A DNA stretch of 5,847 nt from Chloroflexota bacterium (GTDB lineage: Bacteria > Chloroflexota > Dehalococcoidia > UBA3495). This document shows positions 1-4,762 of the stretch, piece after piece. Position 1 is the stretch's first letter. Each line of letters starts with the position of its first letter. The translations under genes were made by a program, and so were the position numbers. The notes beneath the pieces were generated by a model. That model was not told the DNA's origin, did not search any database, and was given only the letters and a program-made list of their open reading frames with translations. The stretch is taken from positions 1 to 5,847 of the forward strand of contig JACZRM010000122.1 in assembly GCA_022576105.1 (NCBI GenBank). Direction: 5' to 3'.

Positions 1-18
1 TGCCAAGGAGGGGGCTGG

Positions 19-169
19 GGGAGGTCGGGATTACGACCCCCATTGTCCCCCCTTATCAAGGGTGGACGTTACATCGAAAGCCCCTTGAATGACAGGCAAA
101 GGAGCGGGTTTCATCCCGCCCTATTCTTTGTTGGTTCCTGTGCGGTTTTGGGCGCACTGCGGTGCGCTC
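19..169. repeat. Cluster of four intergenic hairpins
   Basis: No gene was found from the left edge to position 194; instead there are four inverted repeats in a row. They are: arms GGTCG 23-27 and CGACC 34-38, extended by G/C pairs to 19-41 with one bulged A; CCCTT 50-54 and AAGGG 58-62 with a 3-nt loop, extendable outward past one mismatch; GCGGG 104-108 and CCCGC 115-119; and GCGCAC 152-157 and GTGCGC 162-167 with loop TGCG, extendable by two more pairs including one wobble. The last lies 26 nt beyond the stop of the leftward exonuclease gene and could help end its transcript. It is not followed by a T-run on either strand, so it is not a canonical intrinsic terminator. They may be copies of dispersed repeats, which needs the rest of the genome to tell. 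Confidence 0.45.
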
Positions 170-194
170 CTCACGGGGAGGGGTTCACTCGGTA

Positions 195-1187
195 TTAAAT
201 CAGCTTCATCTGATGCCCGGCATCGTCGGGTTGGCCCTTGCCGTCCAGGTGCACCGCCGGGTAGCCCAGCTTCCGCAGATGGGCGGCCAACTCGGGAAAG
301 CCGTTGACGGTGTAGACCTGCTTGGGCTGCACCTGCTCCACATAATCGACCAGCTCGTTGAAGTCGGCGTGGTCGCTGTAGGGCAGGCTGGCATCGCTCC
401 GTCGGCCCCAGGGCTGGCTTCCAGTAACTGCCCAACCGGTGAGTTCGATCACTCGCTTGCGGCGGAACCGGTCCAGCGCGCTGCCGCTCTTGCGGCCAGG
501 CGGGCAAATTACCACCTGTCCCTCGGGCCACTGGCCGTCCAGGCAGCGGAAATTCCCTGGAAACCTGACACCGGCTTCCTGGTACACCTCCGCAATTCGA
601 TAACAGCTTTCTTCCATCGCGACTTCGAATCCCTCCGAGAGCAGATGGTGCAGCAATTCCTGAGACTTGCCCAGACGCCAGCCTTGCACCACCGGACGCT
701 CTCCGTTGGACAGCCACTGGCGCAGCGTATTGAAGGCAGTGGACATAACCTGGGCTTCTTCGGGGAAGACGTACTGGGGGCGTCCGTAGGTAGCTTCCAT
801 GACCAATACATCGCAGGCAATCGGCTCCAGAGGCTCATTGACCGGACTGGGGCGGCTTTTGAAATCTCCGGTGTAAAGCAACCGCTCCCCGGTTATTTTC
901 GATTCCACCAAGGCCTGCGCTGATCCCAGGCAATGGCCGGCCGGGTACATGGTGAGGGAATACTTTTCATATTCCAGGGGTTCATGGTATTGCAGCACGA
1001 TGGGATTGGACTTCTTGAGGTATTCGGCCAGCAGCAAATGGGTGTTGCGGGTGATGACCGGCCGATGGTGGCGCGCGGTGTGGTCTGAGTGGGCGTGGGA
1101 GATAAAGCCTGATTCCTTGCGACGACCCGAATCCAGCCAGAGGTCAAGCTCAGGCAGATAGATTCCCCGGTCAAAAATTACTTCCAC
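195..1187 (-). CDS. MBL-fold exonuclease / mRNA 3'-end processing factor-like protein
   Basis: A 330-aa metallo-hydrolase of the metallo-beta-lactamase superfamily, in the branch of beta-CASP-like nucleases and bacterial ligase-associated DNA exonucleases. The dinuclear metal site is visible: HxHxDH (H31, H33, D35, H36 in ISHAHSDH), H85 in PAGHCLGSA, D108 in LLYTGDFKSR, and H273 in SDHADF. Family members hydrolyse DNA or RNA phosphodiester bonds in the cytoplasm; DNA or RNA as substrate cannot be decided here. Length fits the short ligase-associated type (about 330 aa), but no ligase or helicase neighbour is in view. The start is a GTG preceded by GGGGAAGG about 6 nt upstream; no in-frame ATG exists before the HxHxDH motif, so the GTG is required. 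The usual His of the C-terminal HG motif is Asn (N295 in VYTVNGFPE). Transcribed alone, divergent from the peroxiredoxin. Confidence 0.88.
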   Translation of the reverse strand: MEVIFDRGIYLPELDLWLDSGRRKESGFISHAHSDHTARHHRPVITRNTHLLLAEYLKKSNPIVLQYHEPLEYEKYSLTMYPAGHCLGSAQALVESKITGERLLYTGDFKSRPSPVNEPLEPIACDVLVMEATYGRPQYVFPEEAQVMSTAFNTLRQWLSNGERPVVQGWRLGKSQELLHHLLSEGFEVAMEESCYRIAEVYQEAGVRFPGNFRCLDGQWPEGQVVICPPGRKSGSALDRFRRKRVIELTGWAVTGSQPWGRRSDASLPYSDHADFNELVDYVEQVQPKQVYTVNGFPELAAHLRKLGYPAVHLDGKGQPDDAGHQMKLI

Positions 1188-1220
1188 GCACCCTTCCCCA
1201 GGCTTGGATCGCCGTCAGCC

Positions 1221-1229
1221 AGTATAGCA
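1221..1229 (-). promoter_or_regulatory. Extended -10 promoter of the exonuclease gene
   Basis: On the minus strand the sequence reads TGCTATACT, an extended -10 element (TGn plus TATACT, 5 of 6 to TATAAT). No good -35 hexamer is seen at 16-19 bp, which extended -10 promoters tolerate. Transcription would start near 1214, leaving a leader of roughly 27 nt before the GTG start, enough for the ribosome binding site. Assigned from sequence match and position only. Confidence 0.5.
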
Positions 1230-1291
1230 CGGCCAGTCTTGCACCTAGACTAATTTATTAGAGTGGGATTGGCGTCCAATAACGGGGCTTT

Positions 1292-1370
1292 GTCACACCG
1301 ACGAAGGCCGGTGTCCAGATACAATCGCGGTTCAAACGCTCTAATGGTTTCCGGCTTGCGCCGGAATGAC
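1292..1370. repeat. Inverted pair of REP-like palindromes (REPIN-like element)
   Basis: Two related 25-bp units face each other, 1292-1316 and 1346-1370, with 29 bp between. Each is a hairpin: arms ACACCG 1295-1300 and CGGTGT 1309-1314 in the first; TTCCGGC 1349-1355 and GCCGGAA 1360-1366 in the second. Reverse-complementing the second and aligning it to the first gives 17 of 25 identical bases, both starting GTCA and ending CC. Most of the differences are paired changes that keep the stem intact (CA with TG against TT with AA). This is the architecture of REP doublets/REPINs, non-autonomous elements moved by RAYT transposases in other bacteria. It lies in the divergent intergenic region. Membership in a dispersed family is inferred, since other copies are not visible here. 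Confidence 0.6.
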
Positions 1371-1430
1371 GAGAACTAAACTAACACATTACCTATGTTT
1401 TCTAGATGTTTCCCCTGGTTCCACCCTTGC

Positions 1431-1447
1431 CTATCTGATAGTATAAT
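1431..1447 (+). promoter_or_regulatory. Probable -10 box of the peroxiredoxin gene with overlapping inverted repeat
   Basis: A perfect TATAAT lies at 1442-1447, about 60 nt upstream of the peroxiredoxin ATG. The matching -35 region (around 1419-1424, TTCCAC) is poor, so an activator or another upstream element may be needed. Directly upstream is a short perfect inverted repeat, CTATC-T-GATAG (1431-1441), suitably placed for a regulator. A second inverted repeat, GTGCCT 1452-1457 and AGGCAC 1470-1475, falls at the expected transcript start and could fold in the leader. Regulator unknown. Confidence 0.45.
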
Positions 1448-1506
1448 CGCGGTGCCTTTCGCAAGGTACAGGCACACGGCTACAATATTTGAGCAAAGGA
1501 GAAAAT

Positions 1507-1971
1507 ATGCCCGCAGAAGTCGGCGAAGCCGCTCCAGAATTTACACTAGCGTCGGTAAACGAAGGCGATATTAGCTTGGGTCAGTACCACGGGAGTAAGA
1601 ACGTAGTGCTGTCATTCCATGTGCTGAACTTTACCGGTGGTTGAACTGACCAGGCCACCTCGTTCCGCCGGTTTAATGCACGGTTCGAGGAGAATGATGC
1701 TCAGGTACTGGGCATAAGCTGCGACCATCTGGCGTCCCACCGCGCCTGGACTACTTCAATGGGCGGATTGCCCTATCCAGAATTGTCTGATTGGCACCCC
1801 AAGGGTAAAGTGACTACCGCCTACGGCCTTTGGAACGAAGAGCGAGGCGCTGGAACCAGAGCGGTTATCATCGTGGACAAACAGGGTGTCGTCCGCTACC
1901 GCCAAACATACACCCCAGGGGTATTACCTGACCCGGAGGAAATACTGGCCGAAGTCCAAAAATTAGGTTAG
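1507..1971 (+). CDS. Selenocysteine-containing peroxiredoxin (AhpC/TSA-like redoxin), TGA read as Sec
   Basis: Thioredoxin-fold peroxiredoxin expected to reduce peroxides through an active-site selenol. The frame from ATG 1507 gives 154 codons with one internal TGA at 1642-1644 (codon 46) and stop TAG at 1969. The protein is peroxiredoxin-like on both sides: APEFTL (residues 9-14), VVLSF (33-37), then FTGG-Sec-TDQ (42-49), where families have FTxxC, followed by QVLGIS (66-71), YGLW (106-109) and R118-AVIIVDKQGVVRY (118-131). T43 and R118 match the catalytic Thr and Arg; the usual Pro seven residues before the active residue is Val. The only Cys is C72 (GISCD), a possible resolving partner; the PrxQ-type Cys five residues on is absent. 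SD AAAGGAG ends 5 nt before the ATG. A hairpin after the TGA fits a SECIS. The alternative is a nonsense mutant of a Cys enzyme, but no other lesion is present. A caller stopping at TGA would report only the 70-aa piece from ATG 1759, without an active site. Confidence 0.82.
1642..1644 (+). other. In-frame TGA at the peroxidatic position (predicted Sec codon)
   Basis: The single internal TGA of the peroxiredoxin frame falls three residues after the conserved Thr (T43), exactly where the peroxidatic Cys sits in the PxxxTxxC motif. Selenocysteine insertion would use SelB, Sec-tRNA (selC) and the hairpin that begins 13 nt after this codon. No sel genes lie in the window. Confidence 0.8.
1658..1690 (+). 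promoter_or_regulatory. Predicted bacterial SECIS hairpin
   Basis: Stem CCTCG 1658-1662 with CGAGG 1686-1690, a symmetric TT/TT internal mismatch, then CCG 1665-1667 with CGG 1681-1683, closing a 13-nt loop (1668-1680) with GG and a U-rich stretch. Alternatively CCG 1668-1670 pairs with the same CGG, giving a 10-nt loop that begins with G. The loop starts about 23 nt after the TGA, inside the range known for bacterial SECIS elements, which lie in the coding region just after the UGA. Such elements are bound by SelB to deliver Sec-tRNA. Folded by eye; no energy computed. Confidence 0.6.
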
Positions 1972-1980
1972 ATATAAAAT

Positions 1981-2005
1981 CGCCCCTGCCATATCGGCAG
2001 GGGCG
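1981..2005. terminator. Bidirectional terminator between the peroxiredoxin gene and greA
   Basis: A perfect 10-bp GC-rich stem (CGCCCCTGCC 1981-1990 with GGCAGGGGCG 1996-2005) and 5-nt loop lie 9 nt after the peroxiredoxin stop and 46 nt beyond the greA stop. Read leftwards, the stem is followed by ATTTTATATC, a passable U-rich tail for greA. Read rightwards it is followed by AACACTTTCTTAG, a weaker tail. The convergent position supports use in both directions. Confidence 0.75.
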
Positions 2006-2051
2006 AACACTTTCTTAGCGGAACAATTGGCGTAACGGCCAGGGAATGGTT

Positions 2052-2867
2052 CTAAGTTCCAATCTTCTGCACGGTGTAATGCAGAGTGCCTTTGGGCACG
2101 TTGATGGTGATGGTGTCACCCACTGTGCGGTTTAGCAGCGCCTGACCTACCGGGGAAGCGGTTGAGATTCGGCCGGCGGAGACGTCGGCTTCGCGGACAT
2201 CCACCAGGGTGTAGCTGACCTGACGACCTGAGGATGTGTCCTTCAAATTGACTTTAGACCCGACCACAATTTTGACGTGTTTGGTCTTCTTCGAGCCTGG
2301 ACCTATGATTTCCGCGGTAGAGAGGCCGGACTCTAATTCCCGAATCTTGGACTCGATCAACCCTTGCCGTTCCTTGGCGGCGTCCAGAGGGGCGTTTTCC
2401 CTAAAGTCTTTATCTTCCATCGCCAGCTTGATGTCTTCCACCACCTTGACTCGCTCGCCCTTCCATTCTTCCAACTGGGTCTGCAGACGTTGGTATCCTT
2501 CCTTGCTGAGCTGGGCGCCAACGTTGTCGTTGGCTGTGGTCTTGGATGAAGAGGAGTTCTTGCGGCTGCGGGGAATTCTCAAGTGAGGAGCCAGGCTGGT
2601 TGCAACCCATCCCTGCTCTTTCAGGAAGGTGAGGAAGGCCTTCACCGGTGCAATGCGCTGGGCTGATTCAGATCCTCCCAGGCCCGCTTGCTGGGCATAG
2701 TCGGCAACTTCGGAGGGAGTCAGTTCTCGAATCATGCGTTCCCGGCCGACCCAGGCGATGAATTTTCCAATGTCCTGATGGCCGTCCATGGACTTCTTCC
2801 CGTTTTTCTTGGCGGCGACATACTGACTCAATGCTTCACCAAATGAGTAGTTAGGGGGCGTCACCAT
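2052..2867 (-). CDS. greA: GreA-type transcript cleavage factor with N-terminal recombinase-like core-binding domain
   Basis: GreA binds the RNA polymerase secondary channel and stimulates cleavage of backtracked RNA, rescuing stalled complexes. Residues about 115-198 form the coiled coil, with the acidic tip DKDFRENAPLDAAKERQ carrying the metal-coordinating D154 and E157. Residues about 203-271 form the FKBP-like domain (VGSKVNLKD, ISTASPVGQALLNRTVGDTI). With 271 aa it is about 110 longer than a standard GreA (about 158 aa). The extra part (residues about 7-98) resembles the SAM-like core-binding domain of tyrosine recombinases: FGEALSQYVAAKK, an IGKFIAWVG helix, RELTPSEVADYAQ, SAQRIAPVKAFLTFLKEQGWV and a trailing PHLRIPR. 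No catalytic recombinase domain follows; a Ser/Thr/Asn-rich linker (about 101-115) joins GreA instead. The ATG at 2867 is chosen over the TTG six bases upstream because AAGGAGG lies 6 nt before the ATG but abuts the TTG. Monocistronic and convergent with the peroxiredoxin. Confidence 0.88.
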   Translation of the reverse strand: MVTPPNYSFGEALSQYVAAKKNGKKSMDGHQDIGKFIAWVGRERMIRELTPSEVADYAQQAGLGGSESAQRIAPVKAFLTFLKEQGWVATSLAPHLRIPRSRKNSSSSKTTANDNVGAQLSKEGYQRLQTQLEEWKGERVKVVEDIKLAMEDKDFRENAPLDAAKERQGLIESKIRELESGLSTAEIIGPGSKKTKHVKIVVGSKVNLKDTSSGRQVSYTLVDVREADVSAGRISTASPVGQALLNRTVGDTITINVPKGTLHYTVQKIGT

Positions 2868-2873
2868 GTTCAA

Positions 2874-2880
2874 CCTCCTT
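2874..2880 (-). promoter_or_regulatory. Ribosome binding site fixing the greA start
   Basis: On the minus strand AAGGAGG is followed by six bases (TTGAAC) and then ATG at 2867. The in-frame TTG at 2873 immediately abuts the SD and cannot be used with it, so the longer 273-aa reading is unlikely. Confidence 0.8.
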
Positions 2881-3217
2881 CAATGCCAGGGGCCTGAATT
2901 ACAAGATTGGGGTTTGGGTGCTGGTATCGGTTACCGGGTGGCGGTTGGTTAGTGCGGTGGCGGAAGAAGTGGAAACGGCTGTGTTTAGTGGAGCTTTGGG
3001 ATAAGTGCAGCGGCGATAGCGAGCCTTGTATCCTTCGCTAAGTTGCTGTGTGGTCATGTTGCGCACTATTCGTCCCGCCCCAAGCGAAGGCCTTGGCCAA
3101 TTCGTAATCTTCCGGGGAGCCTGTTGGGTATTTCGACACCGGCTGAGGTTTACGTTGCTGGAGTCGACCCTGCTGCAATCTGCTGAGTAATCATAGCAGT
3201 TTCTCGGGAGCATGGCA

Positions 3218-3418
3218 ATGGAGAAACCCCCTGGGTCAGACCGGGGGCAAGATAGGCGAACGGAATTGCCATCGCCGGAGGACTTGCCAGAAACGTTGCC
3301 GGAGGACTTGCCGGAAGCGTTGCCGGAGGACTTGCCGGCAGCGTTGATGCCATTTCAAATCTGTGTATACTACCCCGCAAACAGGTCAAGTTACGTCGGG
3401 CGACCTGGCCCTAAGTAA
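3218..3418 (+). CDS. Doubtful small ORF with acidic PEDLPxxL repeats
   Basis: A 66-codon frame from ATG 3218 with GGGAG ending 7 nt upstream; an ATG at 3212 has its SD only 1 nt away. The predicted protein has a charged start, then PEDLPETL, PEDLPEAL and PEDLPAAL (residues about 21-42), then PFQICVYYPANRSSYVGRPGPK. The middle is the translation of a 12-bp tandem repeat, so a frame staying open there is weak evidence: any 3n repeat without stops does so, and an opposite-strand frame is open too. No family recognised and no membrane or signal segment. Most likely non-coding. Confidence 0.18.
   Translation: MEKPPGSDRGQDRRTELPSPEDLPETLPEDLPEALPEDLPAALMPFQICVYYPANRSSYVGRPGPK
3272..3343. repeat. 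Tandem repeat, 12-bp unit in three 24-bp pairs
   Basis: Six consecutive 12-bp units alternate between an A form (TYGCCGGAGGAC) and a B form (TTGCCRGMARCG), making three 24-bp periods. A units at 3272, 3296 and 3320 differ at one base; B units at 3284, 3308 and 3332 vary more. A minisatellite-like array, prone to copy-number change by slippage. The unit length is a multiple of three, so expansions would not shift a reading frame. Confidence 0.85.
3344..3371 (+). promoter_or_regulatory. Candidate sigma70 promoter upstream of the quinone reductase
   Basis: TTGATG (3344-3349, 4 of 6 to TTGACA) and TATACT (3366-3371, 5 of 6 to TATAAT) are separated by 16 bp, at the end of the 12-bp repeat array. 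It would give a leader of about 185 nt for the gene at 3564, which is long. No better candidate was found nearer the start. Confidence 0.35.
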
Positions 3419-3497
3419 CTCTGGCGATAACGTGGCGGTGAGGCTATTGTCCCGCTCTCCCATGACCGAAATTAGTCGAGGCGATCCGGTCGAGGGC

Positions 3498-3556
3498 ATT
3501 CAGGCGAAAGTTATTCAGGCGAAAGTTATTTAGGCGAAGTTATTCAGGCGAAGGAG
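3498..3556 (+). repeat. 15-bp tandem repeat running into the qor ribosome binding site
   Basis: Four units: ATTCAGGCGAAAGTT at 3498-3512, identical at 3513-3527, a 14-bp variant ATTTAGGCGAAGTT at 3528-3541, and ATTCAGGCGAAGGAG at 3542-3556. The last unit's divergent end supplies AAGGAG (3551-3556), the SD placed 7 nt before the ATG at 3564. Unit number or slippage could change leader structure and translation of the downstream gene. No other function seen. Confidence 0.85.
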
Positions 3557-3563
3557 AACGGTT

Positions 3564-4529
3564 ATGAAAGCAGTGCAAATTACCGAACACGGCGGGCCCG
3601 AGGTGATGAAGTACCTGGACTTGCCGGACCTTATCCCGGGAGAAGGCCAGGCGCTGGTGAATATTCAGGCAGTGGGCGTGAATTTTACCGATACCTACAG
3701 CCGGTCCGGAGTAAATCCCACCTCGCTGCCCTGGGTGGTTGGAGTAGAGGGCGCCGGGGTAGTGAGCCGGCTGGGGTCTGGAGTCACCAGCTTGAAGGAA
3801 GGGGACATAGTTGCCTACTCCAGTGTTGGGGGGTCCTATGCGGAGCAGGCGTTGATACCGGCTGACCGGCTGGTGAAAATGCCCGCAGGTCTGGACGCCA
3901 AGAGCGGAGCCGCGGTTATGCTGCAAGGTATGACCGCCCACTATCTTTGCCATTCCACCTACCCGGTGCAGCCGGGTGACCGGGTCCTGATCCACGCGGG
4001 CGCGGGCGGCGTGGGCTTGCTATTGATCCAAATGGTCAAACGTCTGGGCGGGTATGTATTCTCCACAGTATCCTCAGATGCCAAGGCGGAGCTAGCCAAG
4101 GGAGCCGGAGCCGACCAGGTTATTCTCTATACGCAACAGGACTTTGCCGAAGAGGTAAAAAAGGCCACCGACGGAGCGGGTGTTCAGGTTGTTTACGATG
4201 CGGTGGGCAAGACCACTTTCGACCAGAGCATTAGCTGTCTGGGGCGTCGCGGCCACATGGTGCTCTATGGCCAAGCCAGCGGCGCGCCGCCGCCCATGGA
4301 CCCTCGGGTGCTGGGCGCAGGCTCTCTTTACCTGACGCGTCCCGGTTTGGGAGACTACACCGTGACCCGCGAGGACCTGGAGCAAAGGGCCGGCGACATC
4401 CTGAAATGGGTGAAATCGGGAGAACTCAAGCTGCGGGTCGAGCATGTTTTCCCGTTGTCAGAGGCCGCAGAGGCTCACCGGCAGTTGGAGTCGCGGGCGA
4501 CCACGGGTAAACTGCTGCTGATACCCTAA
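3564..4529 (+). CDS. qor: NADPH:quinone oxidoreductase (zinc-free MDR family)
   Basis: A 321-aa medium-chain dehydrogenase/reductase, full length for the quinone oxidoreductase branch. Members use NADPH to reduce quinones or alpha,beta-unsaturated carbonyls in the cytosol. The N-terminal GroES-like domain shows MKAVQITEHGGPEVMKY (1-17) and GVNFTDTYSRSG (38-49). The quinone oxidoreductase signature is intact: GDRVLIHAGAGGVG at 138-151, followed by LLLIQMVK, containing the Rossmann AxxGGVG loop. Further landmarks are GADQVILY, GAGVQVVYDAVG and GRRGHMVLYGQASG (about 227-240). The four-cysteine structural zinc site and catalytic zinc ligands of alcohol dehydrogenases are absent, as expected. The ATG has AAGGAG 7 nt upstream, provided by the tandem repeat. 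Transcribed alone; no clear terminator follows. True substrate unknown: related reductases act on crotonyl-CoA-like or aldehyde substrates. Confidence 0.92.
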   Translation: MKAVQITEHGGPEVMKYLDLPDLIPGEGQALVNIQAVGVNFTDTYSRSGVNPTSLPWVVGVEGAGVVSRLGSGVTSLKEGDIVAYSSVGGSYAEQALIPADRLVKMPAGLDAKSGAAVMLQGMTAHYLCHSTYPVQPGDRVLIHAGAGGVGLLLIQMVKRLGGYVFSTVSSDAKAELAKGAGADQVILYTQQDFAEEVKKATDGAGVQVVYDAVGKTTFDQSISCLGRRGHMVLYGQASGAPPPMDPRVLGAGSLYLTRPGLGDYTVTREDLEQRAGDILKWVKSGELKLRVEHVFPLSEAAEAHRQLESRATTGKLLLIP

Positions 4530-4553
4530 CCCGGCCGTGCTGGTTGGTTTCCA

Positions 4554-4582
4554 TAGAAAATGACGTAGAAGTAGAAAATGAC
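4554..4582 (+). repeat. Short direct repeat after qor
   Basis: TAGAAAATGAC occurs at 4554-4564 and 4572-4582, an 18-bp period with 7 bp between. It lies just after the qor stop. It could be a pair of binding sites on one helix face or slippage debris. Confidence 0.6.
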
Positions 4583-4586
4583 CGTT

Positions 4587-4656
4587 CCGGCAAACTTTAT
4601 TTGCGAAAAAGACCGAGTTTCCGGGTATGTTGCTTAGTTGTGGCTTTAGCTACGAC
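4587..4656. other. Foldable intergenic segment between qor and the Fe-S operon
   Basis: The 233-bp gap holds a possible stem CCGGcAAACT (4587-4596, one bulged C) with AGTTTCCGG (4616-4624). A competing small hairpin is GCAAA 4590-4594 with TTTGC 4600-4604. A third is 4637-4644 with 4649-4656 (loop TTTA, two wobble pairs). None is followed by a T-run, so they are not clear terminators for qor. They lie upstream of the next promoter, so they are not in its leader. Confidence 0.3.
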
Positions 4657-4666
4657 AAACCGCAGA

Positions 4667-4681
4667 GACCAATATTGGGTC
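4667..4681. promoter_or_regulatory. Secondary operator-like palindrome
   Basis: GACCAA and TTGG flank TA, giving the perfect 10-bp palindrome CCAATATTGG (4669-4678) with partly matching outer bases (GA on the left, GTC on the right). It shares the GACCAA/TTGG half-site words of the large palindrome, whose centre is 37 bp or so downstream. An auxiliary site for the same regulator is possible; inferred from similarity only. Confidence 0.35.
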
Positions 4682-4694
4682 TAGAGTTGGCCGA

Positions 4695-4727
4695 AAACAT
4701 TGTTGACCAAATTGGTCAACAATGTTT
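4695..4727. promoter_or_regulatory. Perfect 33-bp palindrome overlapping the Fe-S operon promoter (putative operator)
   Basis: Left arm AAACATTGTTGACCAA (4695-4710), central A (4711), right arm TTGGTCAACAATGTTT (4712-4727): 16 bp per arm with no mismatch. It contains the whole -35 box and spacer and reaches the first base of the -10 box, the classic position for a repressor. A dimeric helix-turn-helix regulator is the natural reader; the family cannot be named. As a hairpin it would not be a typical terminator (AT-rich stem, no T-run beyond three). Confidence 0.8.
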
Positions 4728-4732
4728 ATACT
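4703..4732 (+). promoter_or_regulatory. Sigma70-type promoter of the DUF59-mrp operon
   Basis: TTGACC (4703-4708, 5 of 6) and TATACT (4727-4732, 5 of 6) are 18 bp apart. Transcription would begin near 4739, giving a short leader of about 24 nt that includes the SD AGGAGG (4751-4756). The promoter lies within the 33-bp palindrome, so it is probably repressible. A further half-site word, AATTGGTCA, recurs at 4743-4751 just ahead of the SD. Confidence 0.75.
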
Positions 4733-4762
4733 TGAAGTAAGCAATTGGTCAGGAGGTAAATT

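Larger units (their letters stand above)
2881..3563. other. Long stretch without a convincing gene
   Basis: Between greA and the quinone reductase no frame gives a recognisable protein. Leftward frames at 2899-3213 and 3150-3389 have odd composition and no family resemblance. A rightward frame at 3218-3418 is listed separately at low confidence. The stretch holds a 12/24-bp tandem repeat (3272-3343), a 15-bp tandem repeat (3498-3556), a possible promoter (3344-3371) and a hairpin (CCCCC 3227-3231 and GG 3233-3234 pairing with CCGGGGG 3241-3247, one bulged T). The greA promoter must lie near 2890-2930 on the minus strand; the best -10 candidate is TGTAAT (2903-2898), without a good -35. The region may be decayed coding sequence, but no ancestor was recognised. 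Confidence 0.5.

Noticed and set aside
121..923. Long open frames on other strands/frames across the exonuclease gene
   Set aside because: They are shadows of the gene at 195-1187, with no family features, while the latter carries all metal-binding motifs.
1188..1506. tRNA or other structured RNA gene in the intergenic region
   Set aside because: Hairpins are present but no cloverleaf or T-loop consensus was found; the palindromes fit a REP-like doublet instead.
1759..1971. Independent 70-aa protein starting MGGLPYPEL
   Set aside because: It is the C-terminal half of the peroxiredoxin; it lacks the active site, and the frame upstream is peroxiredoxin-like up to and beyond the TGA.
3227..3247. 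G/C hairpin as a terminator
   Set aside because: No gene ends before it on either strand and its T-tract on the minus strand is only three T; kept as a structural note only.
2899..3389. Leftward open frames upstream of greA
   Set aside because: Odd composition, no recognisable domain, and partly the translation of the tandem repeat; no convincing ribosome binding site.
3461..3532. Short rightward frame MTEISRGDPVEGIQAKV... running into the 15-bp repeat
   Set aside because: Only about 23 codons, no SD, ends in the repeat; no support as a gene.
3498..3556. CRISPR array
   Set aside because: The 15-bp units are directly abutting without spacers and only four copies exist.
4695..4727. Terminator of qor
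   Set aside because: More than 160 nt past the stop, AT-rich arms, no T-run, and it overlaps good -35/-10 boxes, so an operator is the better reading.
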